DNA of 64,000 bases from Helicobacter bilis (lineage in GTDB: Bacteria; Campylobacterota; Campylobacteria; Campylobacterales; Helicobacteraceae): positions 1,612,001-1,676,000 of the forward strand of contig NZ_CP019645.1 of the NCBI RefSeq assembly GCF_001999985.1. The letters run 5' to 3'. The stretch's first letter is position 1. Each line of letters opens with the position of its first letter. The translations under genes and the position numbers were made by a program. The notes below the pieces were generated by a model. That model did no database searches and was not told the DNA's origin. It was given only the letters and a program-made list of their open reading frames with translations. This document shows, one piece after another, positions 26,713-34,838 of the stretch.

Positions 26713-27486
26713 CTATAATCCATGCACCACTGGTTGCTTGATGGTAATGCCATTTTGCTCTAAAAGCTTTCTTGTTGCCCCAATAAGCTGCAATGCCCCA
26801 GCTGTATCACTATGAATACATACAGAATCAAAATCTACTTCAATGGTCTTTCCTGTAACGCTTGTTACCGTGCCTTCTTTGCATGCTTGCAATACTTTTT
26901 TTGCAACCTCATCTGGCGTGTAAGCTCTAGCGCGTCTTACCATAACAAGCTGTCCATCATCACCATAATCTCTATCGCCATAAAACTCTCGCACATAAGG
27001 GTGTTTTAACTCTTTCACAACATCGCAAGTAATTGTGCCTTCCATGCAATAAATAGGAAGTTTAGAATCTATTTTTTGTAAAGCCTGTATTAATTGTGTA
27101 GAAAAATCTCTATCTTTAGAGGCATGAATATAAAGATAGCCATGTGGTTTAAAATGGTGGAGTTTGCCCCCCTCAATCCCTATAAACTCTCGCAATGCCC
27201 CAAGCTGATAAATACAATCATTCACTAATTCATCTGGCTTTGCAATAATTAATCTTCTACCAAAACCTACTAAATCCCTAAAGCCCGGATGAACACCTAT
27301 TGCTACATTATTTTTTATGGCTTGCTGGACAGAGTGTCGCATAATATTTGGATCACTCGCATGGAATCCTGCCGCAATATTACAGCTACTAATAAGGGGC
27401 ATAATCTCATCATCAACACCATCACCGATAATCCATGGACCAAAGCACTCACCCATATCACTATTTAAGTCAATCTCTTTTTTCAT
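26713..27486 (-). CDS. pxpA: 5-oxoprolinase subunit A (LamB/YcsF family)
   Basis: 257 residues from ATG 27486 (AAAGGA six bases upstream; ATG 27492 abuts that site). The family opening IDLNSDMGECFGPW is present with the conserved acidic residues, then SSCNIAAGFHASDP, GVHPGFRD, the KPHG motif and a late CIHSDT. With PxpB and PxpC it opens 5-oxoproline to glutamate using ATP. It is the first gene of the cluster, 270 bp ahead of the carrier-protein gene. Confidence 0.88.
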   Translation of the reverse strand: MKKEIDLNSDMGECFGPWIIGDGVDDEIMPLISSCNIAAGFHASDPNIMRHSVQQAIKNNVAIGVHPGFRDLVGFGRRLIIAKPDELVNDCIYQLGALREFIGIEGGKLHHFKPHGYLYIHASKDRDFSTQLIQALQKIDSKLPIYCMEGTITCDVVKELKHPYVREFYGDRDYGDDGQLVMVRRARAYTPDEVAKKVLQACKEGTVTSVTGKTIEVDFDSVCIHSDTAGALQLIGATRKLLEQNGITIKQPVVHGL

Positions 27487-27811
27487 TGCCATTCCTTTAT
27501 GTTACATGATTCTCATGTTGCAAACATGAATACTTTTAGAGTATAAAATATTTTGTTATAAAAGCAAAAATAACATGATTTTTTAGAGAATGGTTATAAA
27601 ATGTGTTAAAGAATAATGCATTGGTATATTTTATTTATACTAACTAAAATTATAAAAAATACTTAATATTATAGTTTTTAACTATATGTTACCTTATGCA
27701 ACAAGAAGGCATATTTATAGGTTGATTAATGGTTTAATGAATTTTTAGATGAGTTTTTCAAACAATGCATAAAATTTTGTTAGAATTCCTATTTTATTTA
27801 AGGACTACTTT
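27487..27811. promoter_or_regulatory. Divergent promoter region, pxp cluster / ABC pair
   Basis: 325 AT-rich bp. TAGAAT (27781-27786) after TTTTGT is a good -10 box for the ABC gene, about 26 bases before its start. The pxpA promoter must lie on the other strand but no single box stands out. Nothing else was recognised. Confidence 0.4.
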
Positions 27812-28564
27812 TTGGAAACGATACTAAACCTACACAATGTCAGCAAACATTATGATGGAATAATAGCTCTTGATAATATTAGCTTTACGCTAAATAGTGG
27901 CGATATTTTCGGGCTTTTAGGGCGAAATGGCGGTGGTAAAACCACAATGATTAAAATCATTACTTCAATGCTTACAGATTACACTGGCGATATTGAATTT
28001 TTAGGGCATAATCTAAGGGATAAAAGGAATCTCATCTTTTTTAAGCAGCATATTGCCTATTTGCCTGATAGAGATTTTTTATACTCACACATGAATGGCT
28101 TGCAAAGCATTGCGTTTTTCAAGGATTTTTTCAGTGATTTTAATGATAAGAAGGCTTTAGAGATTTTTCAGCTATTAGATGTAGTGCCGACACAAAAAAT
28201 TAGCACAATGTCAAAGGGACAAGCAGAAAAGTTAGCCCTATCACTCATGCTTGCAAGGGAGGCAAAACTCTATCTTTTTGATGAGCCTTTAGCTGGGGCT
28301 GATGTGATTAGCCGTGATGAGATTTTTAAGCTGATTGCTACATATTGTAAGAGTGGAGCGACTATCATTGCTACACATTTAATCTCTAGTGTAGAAGCCA
28401 TTCTCACTAAAGCCTTGTTTTTGAATAAAAAGGCTATGGCTTATGGTAGTAAGGAGGAGTTATTAATAGATTTTAATAGCCTTGAAGATAGCTTTAGATA
28501 TTATGCGAGTGATAGCACTATAAAGCCTTTAAAACAACTTGAAAATACAGAATCTAAAGAGTAA
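27812..28564 (+). CDS. ABC-2 type transporter ATPase
   Basis: 250 residues starting at TTG 27812; AAGGA seven bases upstream decides this rare start, and no ATG lies nearby. Walker A is GRNGGGKTT (about 37-45), the signature is MSKGQAEKLALSL, Walker B LYLFDEPLAGAD, and the switch His is in ATHLIS. It is an exporter-type ATPase (CcmA/YtrB-like) that pairs with the membrane protein eight bases downstream. Substrate unknown. Confidence 0.85.
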   Translation: METILNLHNVSKHYDGIIALDNISFTLNSGDIFGLLGRNGGGKTTMIKIITSMLTDYTGDIEFLGHNLRDKRNLIFFKQHIAYLPDRDFLYSHMNGLQSIAFFKDFFSDFNDKKALEIFQLLDVVPTQKISTMSKGQAEKLALSLMLAREAKLYLFDEPLAGADVISRDEIFKLIATYCKSGATIIATHLISSVEAILTKALFLNKKAMAYGSKEELLIDFNSLEDSFRYYASDSTIKPLKQLENTESKE

Positions 28565-28572
28565 GGAATATC

Positions 28573-29310
28573 ATGCAAATAGCAAAAACCCCATTTAAAA
28601 CGCATATCTCACACGCCCTAAAAATATGTAAGCATGAGTTTCTCATGTCTAGAATCTTGCTTATTATCGTATGTATTATCATGGCGATAAATCTGCTTAT
28701 ATTTATCAATAATGATCCGCATTCTGCTACATTTTTCATTTTGATAGGGATTCAATATTTTGCGTTTTTTATATGTAGCATCACCTATGTGCTAAGTGCG
28801 GCTATAAGCTTTTATCAAGGTGTCTTTGGGAAACACGCCTATTTAACACATGCTTTGCCTGTGAGTATTGAGAGCATTATTGGCGCAAAGATTCTCATTT
28901 ATTTCTTATGGTTTTTAGTGATTTTTGCGGCTTTTGTGTTTGCCCTTTATGCAGGCACAAGCGGCATATCATCGATACACGACCTTTTAGTATTTTTTAA
29001 AAAGACGCTAGATTTTATATGGAGACTCATTCCACTTTTTATACTATCTGTTTTACAAGAGATTGTGTTTATATTTATGGTGGTAGCCTTAGTCCATCGT
29101 AAGAAGACTTACACTTTATTTATTGGTATTTTGACTTATTTTGGAATCAAAGTGCTATTACTCATACTTTTTGGAATATTATCTAACTTATTGCCAGATA
29201 ACATAGAAGAGAATACAATTTTATTATTACTCTATCTCTATAATATTGTATTGCTTTGCTTGTTTTACTTTATATGCCATAGAATCATTAAGTATAAATT
29301 AGCACTTTAG
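28573..29310 (+). CDS. ABC-2 type transporter membrane subunit
   Basis: 245 residues with about six hydrophobic helices: about 26-45, 55-85, 105-128, 150-175, 180-205 and 215-235. The N-terminal cytoplasmic helix HALKICKHEFLMSR is typical of ABC-2 permeases. AAGGA lies before the ATG. It is co-transcribed with the ATPase. Such pairs export lipids, peptides or drugs; the sequence does not say which. Confidence 0.8.
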   Translation: MQIAKTPFKTHISHALKICKHEFLMSRILLIIVCIIMAINLLIFINNDPHSATFFILIGIQYFAFFICSITYVLSAAISFYQGVFGKHAYLTHALPVSIESIIGAKILIYFLWFLVIFAAFVFALYAGTSGISSIHDLLVFFKKTLDFIWRLIPLFILSVLQEIVFIFMVVALVHRKKTYTLFIGILTYFGIKVLLLILFGILSNLLPDNIEENTILLLLYLYNIVLLCLFYFICHRIIKYKLAL

Positions 29311-29354
29311 GGTTTTGTGAAGTTCTTTTGGATTCTAAAGTTAGAGACTATTGT

Positions 29355-30824
29355 TTAAAATTTTATATCAGTTAAGAATTTACATTTTAACTGCAATTCA
29401 CTAAACTCTTCTTCTGCCAAAGATTCCCATACGACTCCACTGCCGACACCATAGTGATAATATACTTCTTGCTTGGGCTTATAAAGTGTGCGGATAGGCA
29501 CACTCATAATGCACTCTTTTTTGCTAATCACACCAATAGCACCGCAATACACCCCCCTTTTTCGCTGTTCTAACTCGCTGATTATATGCGTGGTTTTGTA
29601 TTTTGGCGCACCTGTGATAGACCCGCATGGAAATAGTGCTTTTAAAATCTCAATGATTCCATAGTGTTTTGGCAGTTTTGCCTGTATTGTTGATACCATT
29701 TGATGTAGCGTAGGATAGGTGCGGATAGCAAATAGTTCTTTGACACGCACGCTTCCTTGCAGTCCTATGCGACTTAAATCATTTCGCAATAGATCTACAA
29801 TCATCACATTTTCGCTGCGATTTTTAGAATCATAATGCAGTGTTTTAAGGTTAGAAAAATCGCTTACTTTGTCAATGCCCTTTATTTTTGGAATCTTTTT
29901 ATATTGCTTGTAGAGTTTTAGATTTGGCTTTACTTCGTTTTTTATTTTGTTTTTCTCTATAAATGCACGCTTTATTGTGCCTTTCATGGGTTGTGTTGTG
30001 ATAGTGTGATTTTTATAATGAAAAAAGAGTTCTGGGGATAGGGATAAAATCTCTACATGTTTATTTGTGATATAGGCTTTATAAGCTGTGTTTTGCCGAC
30101 TGGATAGAATTTTAAAGTAAGTAAAAGAATCTTTTTTTAATAGCGGGGATAATAGAATCTCTTGTGTGTAATTTACCTGATAGGTATGCCCTTGTTCTAT
30201 ATTTTCTTTAATGCGTGAAAAGTCGAGTTTATATCGCTTTTTATCAAGGGGTTTTACTATCTCAAAGAGTTTATTTTTTTGATATTTTTTTTGGATTGGT
30301 TTAAATTTCCTTCGTTTTAAAAAAAGCTCAAAGTAGAGAAGTGGTTCTTTTGTATTATTTGTTTTAATTGTGCTGGGGTTAGATTCTATATTTCCTTTTA
30401 CTTGGGCGGGTGTAGGGCATTGGGGTGTGGATTTTTTAGAATCTATATTCTTGCAAGTGTGAGTTGCTGCAAAAGTTGAAAAATCTTTTTTAGATTCTAA
30501 AACTTTAGATACTTCGACTAAAGTCTCAGTATGACAAGTTTTAGAATCTAGATTCTCTATTGCCTGATTCTCTATTGTTTGTACCTTAAATCCCGCACTT
30601 CGCTCAAGTTGTTTAGAATCTAGATTTTTACTACCTTGCATACCATAATAGGAATCTTGCAAAAGTAATCCACATTCATAAGTTAAATAGCCGACAAAAT
30701 AGCCCTTCTTTTTTCTTTTTGTATGATTTTGCATGATACGCAAACATGCCATAACCTCATCATAGCTAAAAGCTTGCAAAATGCGTTTAGAATCTGTGTA
30801 GATATAATCTCCAAAAACAAACAT
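29355..30824 (-). CDS. pabB: Aminodeoxychorismate synthase component I
   Basis: 489 residues of the chorismate-binding family. Active-site segments: GHTYQVNYTQE, MKGTIKR, ENVMIVDLLRNDLSRIG, PCGSITGAPK and GVGSGVVWES. It makes aminodeoxychorismate for folate. An extra region of about 80 residues (about 70-150), rich in LDS/ESK, separates the N-terminal strand region from the catalytic core; it contains palindromic-element copy 3. PabB is preferred over TrpE because of its short N-terminal part. It sits at the end of a long minus-strand gene run; no pabA or pabC is adjacent. Confidence 0.88.
   Translation of the reverse strand: MFVFGDYIYTDSKRILQAFSYDEVMACLRIMQNHTKRKKKGYFVGYLTYECGLLLQDSYYGMQGSKNLDSKQLERSAGFKVQTIENQAIENLDSKTCHTETLVEVSKVLESKKDFSTFAATHTCKNIDSKKSTPQCPTPAQVKGNIESNPSTIKTNNTKEPLLYFELFLKRRKFKPIQKKYQKNKLFEIVKPLDKKRYKLDFSRIKENIEQGHTYQVNYTQEILLSPLLKKDSFTYFKILSSRQNTAYKAYITNKHVEILSLSPELFFHYKNHTITTQPMKGTIKRAFIEKNKIKNEVKPNLKLYKQYKKIPKIKGIDKVSDFSNLKTLHYDSKNRSENVMIVDLLRNDLSRIGLQGSVRVKELFAIRTYPTLHQMVSTIQAKLPKHYGIIEILKALFPCGSITGAPKYKTTHIISELEQRKRGVYCGAIGVISKKECIMSVPIRTLYKPKQEVYYHYGVGSGVVWESLAEEEFSELQLKCKFLTDIKF
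30451..30537 (-). repeat. In-frame palindromic element, copy 3 (in pabB)
   Basis: 87 bp. The end CTCAGTATGACAA (30525-30537) is identical to that in pldA; the other end (TTGCAAGTGTGAG, 30451-30463) is degenerate. It encodes CHTETLVEVSKVLESKKD, matching the pldA peptide at most positions. It is adjoined by AGAATCTAGATTCT at 30543-30556. Confidence 0.75.
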
Positions 30825-30845
30825 AAATCTACCTATTTAAAGCTA

Positions 30846-33167
30846 TTAAATCGTAAAATCACATAGAATCTGTGTAGCATTTTCATTGCTAACTAAATTA
30901 TGTATAAACGCATTTTGTATCCATGATATTGGCATATTTTTCCAATCATTTTGCGTGGCAAAGGCACTAAACCATCGCATAAAAGCAAGGCGAAATGGGC
31001 TATTCACCCATGATAAAGGGGCAATCTCATCACGCATACGCCACACTTTAACAAGCTCCAAGCAAACCTGCATTTCATGCTTATATAAAGTCTGTATTGT
31101 AAAATAGTTGCCTTCAGTATCAACCACATAAAAGCCACTAAAAGATACATTAGGGCGTATGTTTAAAGCACTAGATTCTAAGATATGTAGCTCTAAAGGC
31201 ATGGATTCTAAAGAGTCAGATTCTGTGTTTATTGAAGTAGCGTTTGTGCTATCTTGTGCTGTATTTGTAGAATCATTATTTTTATCAATCGCATTAGAAT
31301 CTATTTTATTTACTTGAAGTGTTTTGCTTGAAGCGATACGCATATTAAAGCTATTGATAGCTTTTATAAAAGCACTAAATTCTTCTTTATTATTGATTGT
31401 AAAAAGAAGTTTTTGTGTTTTTATGTGAAGTATTTCTGCGATTTTCTCTCTCTCGCTTTGTGGCAGGGCTGTTGCTTGAGTAAGATTAGGGAATATATCA
31501 AGCAGATAAATCTCATGTCTATTTGTTTGAGCAAAAAGCATGGAATGTGATTTATTCCTAAAATATTCTATAAGCTTTTTTTGTTTATCTTTATCTCGTA
31601 AGAATTTTGGCAATTTGGATTCCATTATAGAATCTTTAAACATATAAAAGTTATTGTTGTAAAAAGAGATGATAAACTGCTTACTAAAAAGCTTTTGTGT
31701 GATATGTAAAGGAAATCTTACATGCTCTAAGACACTCTCTTTATTTGCTTGAAAATAAGGGTTTTTATCTTGGCTTAGATGAGATCCTCTTGCTACAAAC
31801 TGCCACTTTTTTGTATCAATAATGCAGGGGTAAAATGCGTGTATAAGCTCGACTAAATCCTTTGGTCGCTTGATTGAGGGATATTCTACACCGATAAAAT
31901 CCCTGTTTTCTTTCAATATAAATCGCTTGTTATGTAAAAGATGATCGAAAAATTTTTGCAGCTTTCTTTGTGCTTCTTTCTCTTCTTTTGGGATAAAAAT
32001 GGTATTTTTCAAGCTTTTATCTGTGAAGCCATGCTGGTTTAACTGCAATATGCGTAAATAGCCCCCAAACTCAACTTGAGATTCTAGAATAAAGTTTTTA
32101 TCATTTAGCTGTATAGGCAGCCCCGTTTTATTACGATGTCCAAATACTTGATAGAAATTCTCTGGTGTATTGTATGCAAATGCCTGTGAAATGCTGCTTG
32201 CATTAAGATATGAGCCTACGCCATGTATGCTTTGTGCGGCACTAAGCAGGATTAAATGCTTTGGCATATTTGAGATTCCACCATGTGTGCAAATCACTCT
32301 TTTATCATGGAATTTGTAGAAAAGATAGGGCTTTAATTTGAGATACAATCTTTTTGCATCATTTTTATCTAAGCCTTTTTGCTCTAACTCTATCTGCGTG
32401 CTAAAGCGAAACTCTTTTGACTCAACCTCTCTATTATTTGCCCACTCCCATAGCCATTTCTCATGATTACCCTCAAGCAAACACACATTTTTTCTATCCA
32501 TAATCTGCATTAAAAACTCTAGTACTTCATAATTTTGGAATCCCCTGTCAATATAATCCCCAAGAAAGATATAAAACTCATCATTTTTCATATCTTTTAG
32601 ATATTGCTTCAATACATGATATGAGCCATGTATATCGCCTATGTGATGGACTATCTTGTAGCCATTGAGATTATAAGGCTCTGTATCTAGCATTGCTTTA
32701 ATCTCATCTGGTGCTATAATCTTACATTTAATAGGAATCTCTTCATTATTCATGGTGTTATAGAGAGTTTGTAACTCTTCTTTTGTATAAGGGTCTTTTT
32801 GTGTGCTGTTTCTCTCACAAATTGTCTCAAAAGGCACATCACTAAAGTCTACTATAAGCACTTCATAGGCATAATGCTTTGCCATTTCTTTGTAGTTACT
32901 CCAGTATGATTTTAATATATGCAAATCTTCTATAATGATAAACTCACCACGTTCCATTCTTGACTGCAAGGCTGTAAAAAGCATTTGATACGCAAGCTTA
33001 TCATTTTGCTTTGGCTGTGTAAATTTTCCAGAATCATCAAGCATAGGTGCGTGTAAGAGTCGCTGAAAATGCTTTGGATTCAATACATAAGATTCTAAAT
33101 TATATTGCTGTATCCATGTAGTTTTCCCACATAAAGGCATACCGCGTGTTACAAGTAAATACCGCAT
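30846..33167 (-). CDS. Polynucleotide kinase-phosphatase-like multidomain protein
   Basis: 773 residues from ATG 33167 (AAAGGAT upstream). The N-terminal kinase domain has a P-loop GMPLCGKT (9-16), as in RNA/DNA 5'-kinases. A serine/threonine-phosphatase-type metallophosphoesterase follows, with GDIHG (177-181), GDYIDRG (203-209), GNHE (233-236), THGG (about 299-302) and GHRNK. The C-terminal 400 residues show VARGSHLSQDKN, reminiscent of T4-type RNA ligases, but the expected KxDG nucleotidyl motif reads KLFS. A DS/ES-rich insert follows at about 650-690. It is probably a nucleic-acid end-healing enzyme. The ligase part may be inactive or divergent. Confidence 0.7.
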   Translation of the reverse strand: MRYLLVTRGMPLCGKTTWIQQYNLESYVLNPKHFQRLLHAPMLDDSGKFTQPKQNDKLAYQMLFTALQSRMERGEFIIIEDLHILKSYWSNYKEMAKHYAYEVLIVDFSDVPFETICERNSTQKDPYTKEELQTLYNTMNNEEIPIKCKIIAPDEIKAMLDTEPYNLNGYKIVHHIGDIHGSYHVLKQYLKDMKNDEFYIFLGDYIDRGFQNYEVLEFLMQIMDRKNVCLLEGNHEKWLWEWANNREVESKEFRFSTQIELEQKGLDKNDAKRLYLKLKPYLFYKFHDKRVICTHGGISNMPKHLILLSAAQSIHGVGSYLNASSISQAFAYNTPENFYQVFGHRNKTGLPIQLNDKNFILESQVEFGGYLRILQLNQHGFTDKSLKNTIFIPKEEKEAQRKLQKFFDHLLHNKRFILKENRDFIGVEYPSIKRPKDLVELIHAFYPCIIDTKKWQFVARGSHLSQDKNPYFQANKESVLEHVRFPLHITQKLFSKQFIISFYNNNFYMFKDSIMESKLPKFLRDKDKQKKLIEYFRNKSHSMLFAQTNRHEIYLLDIFPNLTQATALPQSEREKIAEILHIKTQKLLFTINNKEEFSAFIKAINSFNMRIASSKTLQVNKIDSNAIDKNNDSTNTAQDSTNATSINTESDSLESMPLELHILESSALNIRPNVSFSGFYVVDTEGNYFTIQTLYKHEMQVCLELVKVWRMRDEIAPLSWVNSPFRLAFMRWFSAFATQNDWKNMPISWIQNAFIHNLVSNENATQILCDFTI

Positions 33168-33241
33168 TATTTTATATCCTTTTTCTTTACCATGAAACAA
33201 AAAAATAATAAGCAATTATAACGAATTTTTAAGGGGAGATT

Positions 33242-34084
33242 CTAAAATCTCTTCGGTGCTTTTATCCCTTTTATTCGCAAGTATCTATAAAAAAGGGTTA
33301 GGGCATGGTGTTCTTTAGCTTCTATTTTGTAATAAATATGTTCTAGATATTTGATGGCAAATGTTTTTGTAATGCCAATTTTTTTCACATAAGGCATAAG
33401 TATGTAGTGTGGAATCTTAACTCCCTTATATCTCTTTCCTTGTCCTAATTTGTGATTAAAATCTTTTATAAGATTCTTATAAAAAGTATCATTTGTATGA
33501 AAACATGCACGACCAAAAACAAAGGGGAGACCAGTCTTATCATACCAGCATTTTGCCATATCATAATATTTTGATGGCTTGTTATGTTTAAGAGTAGAGT
33601 TTTGAAAATTAGAATTTTTGGAACTAAGATTTTTATAAGTCAAATATGTAGAAGCAGATTTCATAGAATCATGTCGTTTAGAATTAGATTTTTTAGAGTT
33701 AGCATACATGCAATCATAGTGGTATTTTAATGCCCTATCGCCGATTAATACCGCCCCTTTTAAATCAAGCACTAAGCAAAGCGCATTAGAGGTTGCTGAC
33801 TGATAATCACTTGCGGGGCTAGATTCTAAAACAAGCACACTCCATACTTCCTTATAAGCTATGATACCTGCTTTGCATGCCTTTGTCTTATAGTGTGCTT
33901 TCATTCCCGCGATAGATGAGATAAAACCAGCATCAATACGACGAAATAAAAACTCTTTATTTAGCTTTGCAGGATAGCTTCTTTTGTAATTGCAAGTGCT
34001 TTTAAAACTATTGCTTGTTCTATATCCTTTCAAAAATACATCAAATGGCAATAAATTTAAGTATTCTATTTTCCCAAATCGCAT
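33242..34084 (-). CDS. mqnA: Chorismate dehydratase MqnA
   Basis: 280 residues. It opens GKIEYLNLLPFDVFL and has IDAGFISSIAG, LIGDRALKY, a WYDKTGLPFVFGRACF segment and a final helical part, as in MqnA of the futalosine pathway, which makes 3-enolpyruvyl-benzoate for menaquinone. About 45 residues of Ser/Lys/Asn-rich insert (about 128-172) interrupt the domain between GDRALKY and the WYDKTG segment; this is unusual for the family. It is the middle gene of a long minus-strand run. Confidence 0.85.
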   Translation of the reverse strand: MRFGKIEYLNLLPFDVFLKGYRTSNSFKSTCNYKRSYPAKLNKEFLFRRIDAGFISSIAGMKAHYKTKACKAGIIAYKEVWSVLVLESSPASDYQSATSNALCLVLDLKGAVLIGDRALKYHYDCMYANSKKSNSKRHDSMKSASTYLTYKNLSSKNSNFQNSTLKHNKPSKYYDMAKCWYDKTGLPFVFGRACFHTNDTFYKNLIKDFNHKLGQGKRYKGVKIPHYILMPYVKKIGITKTFAIKYLEHIYYKIEAKEHHALTLFYRYLRIKGIKAPKRF

Positions 34085-34098
34085 GAAAAGCCTTGAAT

Positions 34099-34818
34099 CT
34101 AAAAAAGATAATGTAAATTGACACCAACAACAATAGTATTATTTAGTCTCAAATCTTGATAGATAGGATATCCACCATACACTTCTACCCGAGTGCCAAT
34201 CCCGCTTACTGCTAGTCCGATTCTAGCAGCAACATTTGGCGTGTCATATATGCTAAGTGGCATTAAAGCTGCTGCTCCAAAAAATACGCCAAACCCACTC
34301 AAAAGGCGTCCCTCTAGCAACACATCATAAAAATAATCAATCGCCCCGCCAATGCTGTAAAACTCATCTTTTAAAGTTAAGTTATAGTTACTTATCAGTG
34401 AGAATCTAAGTCCTTGATGTCGTGAAAAACGCGTAAAAAGTCCAAGTTGTAAGCCTGTGCTAAGAAGAGCTTTACCATCATTATTTGTCTTTGGCAATTG
34501 ATACTCAAACCCCATGCCAAAAAACCATGTAAGCTTTTTATATGGTTCTAAATCTTGCGTATTTTCATTTTGAATAAGATGATAACGAAAAGGTGAGCGT
34601 GAATGTGGCTTAACTACATGCGGTTTTAGGTTGTCATTACGCTTGGTGCTAGATTCAAAAAGATTAGAATCTGCTTGATTATATTTTTGTTTATTGTGTT
34701 TTTCTATCTCTGCCTTCTCTTTACTCTCTCTTAAAGATTCTAAAAGGGCATTATCAATAGAATCTGCAAATAAGCCTTGCAAACATAATGCTACACATAC
34801 TAAACCTGCTTTTTTCAT
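34099..34818 (-). CDS. Outer-membrane protein, function unknown
   Basis: 239 residues. A signal peptide MKKAGLVCVALCLQGLFA is followed by a Lys/Glu/Asn-rich linker (about 20-75). A beta-rich domain with Gly-aromatic strands follows (GMGFEYQLP, LQLGLFTRFSR, VVGVNLHYLF), ending in Phe as BAM substrates do. No named family was recognised. It lies 14 bp before mqnA and 20 bp after a Sel1 protein, so it belongs to that run; secretion links it to the Sel1 proteins rather than to mqnA. Confidence 0.7.
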   Translation of the reverse strand: MKKAGLVCVALCLQGLFADSIDNALLESLRESKEKAEIEKHNKQKYNQADSNLFESSTKRNDNLKPHVVKPHSRSPFRYHLIQNENTQDLEPYKKLTWFFGMGFEYQLPKTNNDGKALLSTGLQLGLFTRFSRHQGLRFSLISNYNLTLKDEFYSIGGAIDYFYDVLLEGRLLSGFGVFFGAAALMPLSIYDTPNVAARIGLAVSGIGTRVEVYGGYPIYQDLRLNNTIVVGVNLHYLF

Positions 34819-34838
34819 GCTCTCTTAATCCCTTTAAT

